Positions 27,498-35,232 of a DNA stretch of 64,000 nt are shown in pieces. The DNA lies in NCBI GenBank assembly GCA_000737985.1, contig JNVT01000085.1, forward strand, positions 1-64,000, given 5' to 3'. Numbering within the stretch: the stretch's first letter is position 1; each line of letters begins with the position of its first letter. The notes below the pieces were generated by a model. It made no database searches. It was not told the DNA's origin and saw nothing but the letters and a program-made list of their open reading frames with translations. The translations under genes were made by a program, and so were the position numbers. Source of the stretch: Gammaproteobacteria bacterium MFB021. Lineage in GTDB: Bacteria > Pseudomonadota > Gammaproteobacteria > Pseudomonadales > Halomonadaceae.

Positions 27498-28571
27498 TTA
27501 CCGCGATTGCACTTCCTGCCACAGCTGCTGGAACAGCTGCAGATTCTGACCGCCCAGGCTGGGCGAGAACTTCAGCCGCGCCAGGTCGGCCTCGTCCGGC
27601 AGCGCCGGCGGCTGGGTCAGGTCGGCGTCGAGATAGGGCTGCGCGGCCTTGTTGGGGCTGGCGTACTGGACGTAGTTGGAGAGCTCAGCGCCGATCTTGG
27701 GGTCGAGAATGAAGTTGATGAACTTGTGCGCCAGTTCCGGATGCGGCGCCTTGGCCGGGATCATCATGTTGTCGACCCACATCTCGGTGCCTTCGTCGGG
27801 GATCATGAAGGCGATGTGCTTGAACGCTTCCGGATTTTCGCGCTTCTGCTGCAGGTAGTCGCCGTTGTAAGAGATACCGGCACGCACCACGCCGCGCTGG
27901 ATCTGCTGCAGTACCGGGGTGCCGTCGGTGAAGCCGCTGAAGGTGGCGCGGTGCTTGGTGTCGAGGATCAGCTTGGCCGCCGGTTTCCACGCCTCGGCTC
28001 CGGTGCAGTCGTAGCCCGAGCCGAGATAGGCGCAGGCGGCGCCCATGTTGACCTGGCCGTCGCCCATCAGCGCGAAGGGCTGGTCGGAATTGACCTTGGG
28101 ATCGAACAGCAGCGACCAGCTCTTGGGCGCGTCGGGGAAGACATTGGTGTCATACACGATCCCGCTGGTGCCCCACTGATAGGGCACCGAGTACTGCGCG
28201 CCCGGGTCGTAGCTGGGGTCGGAGAACTGCGCCATCACGTTGGCCAGGTTGGGGATCTGCGACTTGTCGAGTTTCTGCACCAGGCCGCTGTCGATCAGCC
28301 GCGGCACGTAGTAGTTGGAAGGCACGATGATGTCGTACTGGGAGACGCCGCCGGCGTTGAGCTTGGCGGTCATCTCCGGCAGCGAGTTGTAGTAGCTCTG
28401 CACTACCTCGACCCCGTATTTCTTCTCGAAGGCCTCGATGACCTTGGGGTCCATGTACTCCGTCCAGTTGAACAGATAGAGCTTGTCGGCGCTCTGGGCG
28501 GAAGCCGACCCGGCCAGCAGCATGCCACCCAGGGCCAGGGCGACTCGGGTTGTGATTGTTGTGCGCTTCAT
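27498..28571 (-). CDS. potF: Polyamine ABC transporter substrate-binding protein 2 (PotF type)
   Basis: 357 residues. Signal peptide MKRTTITTRVALALGGMLLAG with cleavage after ASAQ. The mature start DKLYLFNWTEYMDPKVIEAF and the blocks VPSNYYVPRLIDSGLV and VPYQWGTSGIVYD mark a PotF-family periplasmic binder. It directly follows potI in the reading direction and so is the most likely partner of PotGHI. Paralogous to the binding protein at 24926-25987. Confidence 0.9.
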   Translation of the reverse strand: MKRTTITTRVALALGGMLLAGSASAQSADKLYLFNWTEYMDPKVIEAFEKKYGVEVVQSYYNSLPEMTAKLNAGGVSQYDIIVPSNYYVPRLIDSGLVQKLDKSQIPNLANVMAQFSDPSYDPGAQYSVPYQWGTSGIVYDTNVFPDAPKSWSLLFDPKVNSDQPFALMGDGQVNMGAACAYLGSGYDCTGAEAWKPAAKLILDTKHRATFSGFTDGTPVLQQIQRGVVRAGISYNGDYLQQKRENPEAFKHIAFMIPDEGTEMWVDNMMIPAKAPHPELAHKFINFILDPKIGAELSNYVQYASPNKAAQPYLDADLTQPPALPDEADLARLKFSPSLGGQNLQLFQQLWQEVQSR

Positions 28572-28641
28572 CGACGAATACCTCCCGGGGTGATGTCGAT
28601 ACCGGGCCCGACAGGGCTCGGCGGAAAGGGGTCATGCGGGT

Positions 28642-28664
28642 GCGCCGGCCACCTCGGCCGGCGC
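28642..28664 (-). terminator. Stem-loop between potI and potF2
   Basis: GCGCCGGCC (28642-28650) pairs with GGCCGGCGC (28656-28664) across a 5-nt loop. With no T-run it may be an attenuating or mRNA-protecting hairpin that allows higher expression of the binding protein. Confidence 0.45.
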
Positions 28665-28668
28665 GCTG

Positions 28669-29466
28669 TCAGTGCTGCTTTTGCCGATTGAACAGCAGGC
28701 TCAGGATCGCGGCGATCAGCACTGCGCCGATCATCAGCGTGGCGATAGCGTTGATCTCCGGTGATACGCCGCGGCGTATCGCGCCCCAGATGTAGATCGG
28801 CAGGGTGGCGTTCTCGGGGCCGGCGTTGAAGAAGCTGATCACGAAATCGTCCACCGACAGCGTGAACGAGAGGAAGAAAGCGGCGATCAGCGAGGGCTTC
28901 AGCGTCGGCAGCAGGAAGAACCGGGCGCGCTGGAACGGCGAGGCGTAGAGATCCTTGGCTGCCTCGAACAGCGTCGGGTCGAGACCGACGAAGCGCGAGT
29001 AGACGATCAGCGCCACGAACGGAATCTGGAAGGTGACGTGGGCGATGATCATGGTCAGCAGGCTGGGGCCGAGAATGCCGAACTGGCGATCGATGCTGAT
29101 GAAGAACGCCATCTCCGAGATCCCGAAGACGATGTCCGGCATCACGATCGGCAGGTAGATCAGCACGATCAGCCAGCCGAGCTTGCGTGCGCGATGGCGA
29201 TACATGCCATAGCCGATCAGGGTGCCGATGACGAGCGCCAGGAGAGAAGAGGTGATCCCCAGTACCAGAGTATTGCCGAGGGCGTCGAGCAACTGATCGT
29301 TGTGGATCAGCTTGTCGTACCAGCGCAGCGAGAAGCCGGCGAAGTAGGCCGAGCTGTTGGCCGAGTTGAACGAGTAGAACACGATGACCGCCAGCGGCAG
29401 ATAGAGAAAGGCCATTACGACCCACCAGAACAGGGTCAGGCTGCGGTGAAAGGCGCCACGTTTCAT
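28669..29466 (-). CDS. potI: Putrescine ABC transporter permease (PotI type)
   Basis: 265 residues with six predicted membrane helices. The coupling-helix (EAA) motif is EAAKDLYASPFQRARFFLLP, contacting the ATPase. The N-terminal helix LTLFWWVVMAFLYLPLAVIVFYSFN is typical of PotI/PotC. Its start overlaps the potH stop by 4 bp. Forms the inner-membrane channel with PotH. Confidence 0.9.
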   Translation of the reverse strand: MKRGAFHRSLTLFWWVVMAFLYLPLAVIVFYSFNSANSSAYFAGFSLRWYDKLIHNDQLLDALGNTLVLGITSSLLALVIGTLIGYGMYRHRARKLGWLIVLIYLPIVMPDIVFGISEMAFFISIDRQFGILGPSLLTMIIAHVTFQIPFVALIVYSRFVGLDPTLFEAAKDLYASPFQRARFFLLPTLKPSLIAAFFLSFTLSVDDFVISFFNAGPENATLPIYIWGAIRRGVSPEINAIATLMIGAVLIAAILSLLFNRQKQH

Positions 29467-30392
29467 ATCACCACCTCCTCACCGCCGCTCAAGCGCTTGC
29501 CGATACGGCGCATGGCGAACAGCCCGCCGAAGGTGGCGAGCAGCATGATCAGCGCCCCCGCCGCCCCCAGCGGCCAGTTGGAGCCACCGGCGAACTGGCT
29601 GGCGACCAGATTGCCGAGCATCATCGCGCGGCCGCCGCCGAGCAGCTCCGGCACCACGTACATGCCGAAAGCGGGGATCGACACCAGCACCGTGCCCGCC
29701 AGCAGCCCCGGCAGGGTCTGCGGGAAGACCGCCAGCCAGAACGCGCGCAGCGGCGAGGCGTAGAGATCCCGCGCCGCCTCGACCAGGGCGTAGTCGAGTT
29801 TCTCGAAGGCGGCGTAGAGCGGCAGCACCATGAACGGCAGGAAGTTGTAGATCAGCCCCAGGGTGACCGCGAAGTTGGACGGGTAGAGGCCCATGTTGGG
29901 GCCGATCAGGCCGAAGAACTGCGCCAGCTCGGCCAGCGGCGTGCCCGGAGAGAGCAGATTCATCCAGCCGAAGGCGCGGATGACCTGATTGGTCCAGGAG
30001 GGCACCACCACCGCCAGCAGCATCAGCGCGCGCCACTTCTCACGGCTGATCGAGATGCGATAGGCGAGCGGGTAGGCGACCAGGATCACCAGGCCGGTGG
30101 CGAGCAGGGTCTGCCACAGCGAGCGCAGCAGGGTGTAGAGATTGCCAGGGCTCCAGCCGAGGAAGCCGAAACCGGCGAGCTGGCTGAAGGCGTCCAGGGT
30201 CAGCGGCATCTGCGGCTGGCCGTAGGGGCCGTTGGTCATGAAGGCGACGCCGATCAGATAGAGGCTCGGCAGCACCAGGAAAACGACGATCCAGATCACG
30301 CCGGGGGCGACGCTCCACAGCAGGTGGCGCGTGTCCGGCGACAGCGAGCCGCTGTGGGCGGCCAGCGGATAGGGGGATTCGGGCTTGCTCAT
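29463..30392 (-). CDS. potH: Putrescine ABC transporter permease (PotH type)
   Basis: 309 residues with six predicted helices, the first at about residues 25-48 (VAPGVIWIVVFLVLPSLYLI). EAA motif EAARDLYASPLRAFWLAVFP. The cytoplasmic N-terminus is longer than in PotI. Lies 10 nt after potG and overlaps potI by 4 bp, so potGHI form one translational unit. Confidence 0.9.
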   Translation of the reverse strand: MSKPESPYPLAAHSGSLSPDTRHLLWSVAPGVIWIVVFLVLPSLYLIGVAFMTNGPYGQPQMPLTLDAFSQLAGFGFLGWSPGNLYTLLRSLWQTLLATGLVILVAYPLAYRISISREKWRALMLLAVVVPSWTNQVIRAFGWMNLLSPGTPLAELAQFFGLIGPNMGLYPSNFAVTLGLIYNFLPFMVLPLYAAFEKLDYALVEAARDLYASPLRAFWLAVFPQTLPGLLAGTVLVSIPAFGMYVVPELLGGGRAMMLGNLVASQFAGGSNWPLGAAGALIMLLATFGGLFAMRRIGKRLSGGEEVVI

Positions 30393-30402
30393 GCGCGTCT
30401 CC

Positions 30403-31512
30403 TCAGGCGTCGAGCCTGACGATGTCTTCGGGGCAGATACTCACCGTCACCCGGTCGCCGACCGCATGCAGGCGCTGGCCGAGGTTGCTGGCGGTGGCCA
30501 GCAGCACCACGCCATCGACTTCGAGGCGGTACTCCACCCGACTACCGCGGTAGAGGCGCTCGCGTACCACGCCCTGCAGCGCGTTGTAGCCCTCCGGCAC
30601 TTCCGGCCCCAGCTCGATCACCTCCTGGCGGATCAGCAGCATGCCGTGGCGCTCGTGTTCCGCCAGTGGCTGCTCCAGGCGTAGCTGGCCGAGTGCGGTG
30701 GTTACCCGGTCACCGTTGACCGAGCCGATCTCGAACAGATTGACGTGCCCCATGAAGCGCGCGACGAAGGCGTTGACCGGATGCTCGTAGACGGTCTGCG
30801 GCGGCCCCACCTGCTGGATCACGCCGCCGTCGAGCACGGCGATGCGATCCGACATCACCATCGCCTCCTCCTGGTCGTGGGTGACGAAGACGAAAGTCAT
30901 GCCGAGGCGCTTCTGGGTGCGCTGCAGCTCGACCTGGAGCTGATTGCGTAGACCGGCGTCGAGCGCCGACAGCGGCTCGTCGAGGAGCAGCACATCGGGC
31001 TCGCAGACCAGCGCTCGGGCCAGCGCGACACGCTGGCGCTGGCCACCGGAGAGCTGATTGACGCGACGCTCCATCAGCGCACCGAGCTTGATGAAGTCGG
31101 CGATCTCCTGGACCCGGCGTTCGCGTTCGGCGGCCGCCACGCCTTTCATGCGCAGGCCGAAGGCGATGTTGTCGTGCACCGAGAGGTGCGGGAACAGCGC
31201 GTAGGACTGGAACACGGTATTGACGCTGCGCAGATGCGGCGGCGTCGTGGTGACATCCTTGCCGCCGATGGTCAGCGTGCCCTCGTTGGGCGCTTCGAGC
31301 CCGGCGAGAATCCTGAGAAGGGTGGTCTTGCCGCAGCCGGAGGGGCCGAGCAGGGTGAAGAACTCGCCAGCATGAATGTCGAGATCGACACCATCGAGGG
31401 CGACGGCGTCGCGTCCGAAGCGCTTGTGCAGGTTACGCAGGGCGATCGCCGAAGCGTCACGCACCCGCTGGGTGCCGGCGGCGTCGGGCTCGGCAGAAGG
31501 AGGCACAGTCAT
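30403..31512 (-). CDS. potG: Polyamine ABC transporter ATP-binding protein (PotG/PotA type)
   Basis: 369 residues. Walker A GPSGCGKTT, Q-loop VFQSYALFPHLSV, signature LSGGQRQRVALARAL, Walker B LLLDEPLSALD and H-loop VTHDQEEA are all intact. A C-terminal TOBE-like domain (about 290-360) is typical of PotG/PotA. The ~20-residue N-terminal extension before the core is unremarkable. First gene of potGHI. Confidence 0.92.
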   Translation of the reverse strand: MTVPPSAEPDAAGTQRVRDASAIALRNLHKRFGRDAVALDGVDLDIHAGEFFTLLGPSGCGKTTLLRILAGLEAPNEGTLTIGGKDVTTTPPHLRSVNTVFQSYALFPHLSVHDNIAFGLRMKGVAAAERERRVQEIADFIKLGALMERRVNQLSGGQRQRVALARALVCEPDVLLLDEPLSALDAGLRNQLQVELQRTQKRLGMTFVFVTHDQEEAMVMSDRIAVLDGGVIQQVGPPQTVYEHPVNAFVARFMGHVNLFEIGSVNGDRVTTALGQLRLEQPLAEHERHGMLLIRQEVIELGPEVPEGYNALQGVVRERLYRGSRVEYRLEVDGVVLLATASNLGQRLHAVGDRVTVSICPEDIVRLDA

Positions 31513-31624
31513 AGGTCACGAGATTCCCATACCCGGTGGTCGAGGCTGTCGACGCCGGCGAGATCCGACCTGCGCGAGGTGGTCGGCATGGCGATGGCGT
31601 GACAGAACGAAGCGTAACCCAACG

Positions 31625-31723
31625 TTAGCCGCGATGCAGCGCAGATCTGTGCCGATCTTGCCGCTGCGGGTGACGGGGTGCAGGGCGGGCCGGGTGGGTG
31701 AGACGGGGCGTTGTGATTGTCAT
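31625..31723 (-). CDS. Candidate 32-residue small ORF before potG
   Basis: The ATG at 31723 is preceded by AGGAGAAC at ideal spacing and the frame closes with TAA after 32 residues. The product is rich in Pro, His and Arg (starts MTITTPRLTHPARP). No family recognised. It may be a leader peptide controlling potGHI, or the remnant N-terminus of a lost enzyme gene. The strong ribosome site is the main evidence. Confidence 0.35.
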   Translation of the reverse strand: MTITTPRLTHPARPAPRHPQRQDRHRSALHRG

Positions 31724-31750
31724 ACCGTTCTCCTGGGCCTGTATCCGGTG

Positions 31751-31785
31751 AATGTGTTTGATGAATGTGTTGGATGAATGTATCC
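31751..31785. repeat. 13-bp tandem repeat (GAATGTGTTKGAT)
   Basis: GAATGTGTTTGAT and GAATGTGTTGGAT are adjacent, followed by a partial third copy (GAATGTATCC). TGTATCCG flanks both sides. It lies in the untranslated region between puuA2 and the small ORF and may be a regulator site or slippage product. Confidence 0.7.
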
Positions 31786-31814
31786 GCTGAGGGTGTCGCA
31801 GAGAGCGCGTGGTA

Positions 31815-33194
31815 TCAGGTGTTGCGCAGGTACCAGCGATATTCCAAAGCGCTGATCGCCTGGCGCGAGAGTTCGTACTCCGCGCGCCGGTTGGCGTGAT
31901 AGACCTGATGAAAGGTCTCGCCAAAGCTGTCGATGAAGACCTCGCTCTCGAGCCAGGCGTCGAGCGCCTGGGGCCAACTGATCGGCAGGCTCGGCTCGAC
32001 CTGCTCGTAGGCGTTGCCGGTGATCGGTGCCGGCGGCGTCAGTTCGCGTGCCATGCCGTGTTCGATGCCTGCGAGCAGCGCGGCCACCAGCAGATAGGGG
32101 TTGGCATCGGCGCCAGCGACCCGATGTTCTATGCGCCGCGCCCGCGGCGAGCCCGAAGGGATGCGCAGCGCCACCGAGCGGTTGTCGTAGCCCCAGGTCG
32201 GCGCCATCGGCACGTAGAGGCTGGGCTGGAAGCGCCGGTAGGAGTTGAGATTGGGGGCGAAGATCGCCATCGACGCCGGCATCAGCTCGGCCAGCCCGGC
32301 GATCGCCTGCTGCAGCCGCGGGCTGCCCAGTTCGCCGCCGTCGGCGGTGGCGAAGACGTTGTTGCCGGCGGCGTCGAGCAGGCTGATGTGCACGTGAGTG
32401 CCGTTGCCCGCTTCCTGGCTGTAGGGCTTGGCCATGAAGGTGGCCTCGAAGCCGTGGCGGATCGCCACGCCCTTGATCAGGCGCTTGAGCATCACCGCCT
32501 CGTCGCAGGCGCGCAGGGCGTCGGCATGGTGCAGCAGGTTGACCTCGAACTGCCCCGGGGCGCACTCCTTGAGCGCGGTGTCTATCGGCAGTCGCTGGGC
32601 CTGCGCGGCGAGGGTGATGTCCTCGAGGAAGTCGGCGTACTCGTCGAGTTCGATCACCGAGTAGAGCTGGCTCTGGCTGGCGCGCTCGCCGGTGGCGGGG
32701 GAGCGCGGCGGCTGCGGCGCGCCGACGCTGTCGCGCTCGCGGTCGATCAGGTAGAACTCCAACTCCACCGCGATCACCGGCGTCAGCGCCATGGCCGTAA
32801 AGCGGCTCAGCAGACGCTTGAGCAACTGGCGCGGGTCGCAGACGAAGGGCGTGCCGTCGTCCTCCTCCATGGTCATCAGCATCTGTGCCTGGTTGCCGTG
32901 CTTGGCCCAGGGCGTGGTGACCAGGGTGCCGGCGACCGGGCTGCAGGTGCGGTCGCCGTCGCCGGAGGCCAGCCCCAGGCCGGTCTCCTCGATGGTATTG
33001 CCGCACACATCGAGGGCGAATACCGAGGCTGGCAGGCGCATGCCGGCATCGAGCACGCCGACCACATTGTCACGCGGCACGCGCTTGCCGCGAAGCACGC
33101 CGTTGAGGTCGCTGATCAGCAGGTCGACGCTCTGCACCTCGGGGTGCTGGGCCAGGAAATCCTGGGCTTCCTGGAGACGATCGGAGTCGTACAT
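31815..33194 (-). CDS. Gamma-glutamyl-polyamine synthetase-type glutamine synthetase 2
   Basis: About 459 residues from the ATG at 33194. The start is supported by a promoter whose -10 box at 33229-33234 excludes the longest frame (33257). GS-fold landmarks are LISDLNGVLRGKRVPRDNV, ELEFYLIDRERD, CAPGQFEVNLLHHADAL, NGTHVHISLLD and IEHRVAGADANPYLL. It is more like PuuA/SpuI/SpuB ligases than GlnA. Its exact amine substrate cannot be told from sequence. It is first in the polyamine region and only about 45% similar by eye to the other ligase, suggesting a different amine. No ribosome site is obvious. Confidence 0.82.
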   Translation of the reverse strand: MYDSDRLQEAQDFLAQHPEVQSVDLLISDLNGVLRGKRVPRDNVVGVLDAGMRLPASVFALDVCGNTIEETGLGLASGDGDRTCSPVAGTLVTTPWAKHGNQAQMLMTMEEDDGTPFVCDPRQLLKRLLSRFTAMALTPVIAVELEFYLIDRERDSVGAPQPPRSPATGERASQSQLYSVIELDEYADFLEDITLAAQAQRLPIDTALKECAPGQFEVNLLHHADALRACDEAVMLKRLIKGVAIRHGFEATFMAKPYSQEAGNGTHVHISLLDAAGNNVFATADGGELGSPRLQQAIAGLAELMPASMAIFAPNLNSYRRFQPSLYVPMAPTWGYDNRSVALRIPSGSPRARRIEHRVAGADANPYLLVAALLAGIEHGMARELTPPAPITGNAYEQVEPSLPISWPQALDAWLESEVFIDSFGETFHQVYHANRRAEYELSRQAISALEYRWYLRNT

Positions 33195-33228
33195 GGGGGG
33201 GCACACGATGAGGTGATGGAGTCTCTTC

Positions 33229-33257
33229 GTTATTCCAAATGGGCCCGCCGTTGTCAA
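33229..33257 (-). promoter_or_regulatory. Sigma-70 promoter of puuA2
   Basis: On the minus strand: TTGACA (33257-33252), a 17-nt spacer, then AATAAC (33234-33229). The -35 box is consensus and the -10 box matches at four of six positions. It would give a leader of about 30 nt before the ATG at 33194. Confidence 0.65.
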
Positions 33258-33494
33258 ACTCGCTATGAAATATTTTACACCGGCTTGGCGCTAGGAAAGC
33301 GCTTTGCTACCCAGTGAGCCTCTTATCTGGCAGTTATGAAGCTTCCAGTGGCGAGTTATGTTCGAGGATATACCCGGAATGGGCATTATTCTTGACAGCG
33401 CTCTGAGGGTTGGCCGTAGCAACGTGCGGGTGATAGCGCGCGGGCAGCGTGCTGTGGGGGTAGTGGGGGCTAGTCAGAGGCGGGGCTGGCAGTC

Positions 33495-33532
33495 GCCGTG
33501 ATCAGCGCCGAGCACGTGGCGCTGATCACGGC
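33495..33532 (-). terminator. Perfect 15-bp inverted repeat after the phosphofructokinase gene
   Basis: GCCGTGATCAGCGCC (33495-33509) pairs fully with 33518-33532 across an 8-nt loop, starting 8 nt after the stop codon. Strong hairpin without a T-run, so possibly a terminator or an mRNA 3' stabiliser. Confidence 0.6.
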
Positions 33533-33539
33533 GTGCGGA

Positions 33540-34799
33540 TCAGACGGTGAAGTCGGGCAGCTTGCGTGCGACCCGGGCCTTCTCCAGCTTGGCCACCTTG
33601 GGCAGGCCGTTCTCGAACGGCGGGAAGTCCTCACCCTGGATCAGCGGCGCCAGATAGCGGCGTCCGGCCTCGCTGATGTACAGACCATCCTCGCTGATGT
33701 AATCGCGTGGCATGAACTTCTCATGGTTGGCGATCTCGGCCAGCGGCGCCGCCTCGATCTGCCATTCATAGGGGCTCTCGGAGACACGTTTGATCGCCGG
33801 CATCATCGCATTCTGACCGTCGAGCGCCAGCTCCACCGCAGCCTTGCCCACAGCGTAGGCCTGCTCGACGTCGGTGCGCGAGGCGATATGCCGCGCGGCG
33901 CGCTGCAGGTAGTCGGCCACCGCCCAGTGGTACTTGTAGCCGAGATCCGTCTTGACCATCCCGGCCAGGGTCGGCGCCACACCGCCGAGCTGCTTGTGGC
34001 CGAAGGCGTCGGTGCTGCCGGCATCGGCGAGGAAGGTGCCGTCGGCGTACTGGGCGCCTTCGGAGATCACGATCACGCAGAAACCGTGGCGCTTCACCGC
34101 TTCATCGATGCGCGCCATGACCGCGGCGCGGTCGAAGGCGATCTCGGGGAAGATGATCACGTGCGGCGCCTGCTCGGCACTCTCGCCGGCCAGGGCCCCG
34201 GCCGCCGCGATCCAGCCGGCATGGCGGCCCATGACTTCGAAGATGAACACCTTGGTCGAGGTGGCGCACATCGATTCGATATCGAGCGCCGCTTCGCGGG
34301 TGGAGGTGGCGACATACTTGGCCACGCTGCCGAAGCCGGGGGAGTTGTCGGTGATCGGCAGGTCGTTGTCGACCGTCTTGGGCACGTGGATGGCGGTGAG
34401 CGGATAGCCCATCTTTTCGGAGAGCTGTGACACCTTGAGGCAGGTATCGGCGCTGTCGCCGCCACCGTTATAGAAGAAGTAGCGGATATCGTGGGCCTTG
34501 AACACCTCGATCAGGCGCTCGTACTCGGCGCGGTGGCTCTCGATCGATTTCAGCTTGTAGCGGCAGGAGCCGAAGGCACCTCCCGGCGTGTGGCGCAGGG
34601 CGGCGATGGCGGCGTCGCTCTCCTGATTGGTGTCGATCAGGTCTTCGGTGAGTGCGCCGATGATGCCGTTGTGGCCGGCATAGACGTGCCCGATGCGGTC
34701 GGCATGGCGGCGGCAGGCTTCGATCACACCACAGGCACTGGCGTTGATGACGGCGGTGACGCCACCGGACTGGGCGTAAAAGGCGTTGTGCTTGGCCAT
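33540..34799 (-). CDS. Pyrophosphate-dependent 6-phosphofructokinase
   Basis: 419 residues from the ATG at 34799; the next ATG upstream (34811) directly abuts an AGGAG, too close to be used. NAFYAQSGGVTAVINASACGV is the usual start of this clade, followed by FFYNGGGDSADTCLKV and the catalytic PKTVDNDLPITDNSPGFGS block, then EVMGRHAGWIAAAGAL. The GGGDS loop and clade features favour PPi over ATP as phosphoryl donor. It interconverts fructose-6-phosphate and fructose-1,6-bisphosphate reversibly. Monocistronic with its own hairpin. Confidence 0.88.
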   Translation of the reverse strand: MAKHNAFYAQSGGVTAVINASACGVIEACRRHADRIGHVYAGHNGIIGALTEDLIDTNQESDAAIAALRHTPGGAFGSCRYKLKSIESHRAEYERLIEVFKAHDIRYFFYNGGGDSADTCLKVSQLSEKMGYPLTAIHVPKTVDNDLPITDNSPGFGSVAKYVATSTREAALDIESMCATSTKVFIFEVMGRHAGWIAAAGALAGESAEQAPHVIIFPEIAFDRAAVMARIDEAVKRHGFCVIVISEGAQYADGTFLADAGSTDAFGHKQLGGVAPTLAGMVKTDLGYKYHWAVADYLQRAARHIASRTDVEQAYAVGKAAVELALDGQNAMMPAIKRVSESPYEWQIEAAPLAEIANHEKFMPRDYISEDGLYISEAGRRYLAPLIQGEDFPPFENGLPKVAKLEKARVARKLPDFTV

Positions 34800-35232
34800 A
34801 TCGGCTCTCATCTCCTGGGATTGGTATCTCATGCACGGCGTCGGGCCGGCCAGGCCGGCAGCAGCGGGGCAGCGTCATCCGTGGCGCCGCCGAATCGAGC
34901 CGTACGACGCCCACGTCGACGGGCGCAGCGCGGCCGCGAAGGGCAAGTGTCGGGGGTGCGAGTCTCGGTTGCGCGGCCAAGCATAGCCGAAAGGCCAAGG
35001 GCTGTTAATACGAGGCGCTGGTCACCGTGGCGGTCATTTTTCTGGGCCGCGCAGTGAGGGAGAGAATGAGAGGCGGTGAAGCGCCGAGCGAGCGTCGATG
35101 TCGGGGGTGTACTCGCGGCCCTGGGCCGGGGCGCTTTGTGGTTCGCCCGCCGCCGGCGTGCTAGGCTCGCCGCTTCTTCATCGCGGCCATAGCGGCCGCC
35201 GTCATTGCGTCAATCGTCCCGAGGGAGAGGGC
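34800..35232. other. 433-bp divergent gap between phosphofructokinase and mpl
   Basis: Upstream region of both divergent genes. A longer mpl frame runs back to 35098, but GAGGGAGAGGGC just before 35233 supports the later start. No confident promoter boxes or repeats are seen. Confidence 0.5.

Larger units (their letters stand above)
31513..31814 (-). other. 302-bp gap between puuA2 and potG
   Basis: It contains a candidate 32-codon ORF (31625-31723) and a 13-bp tandem repeat (31751-31780). No clear terminator or standard promoter is visible. Confidence 0.5.
33195..33539. other. 345-bp gap between puuA2 and the phosphofructokinase gene
   Basis: It holds the puuA2 promoter (33229-33257) and a long inverted repeat (33495-33532) behind the phosphofructokinase gene. 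No gene is seen. Confidence 0.6.

Noticed and set aside
25908-28691. 927-codon plus-strand frame over the puuA/potF region
   Set aside because: Shadow of minus-strand genes with clear binding-protein and ligase motifs; its product has no recognisable domain.
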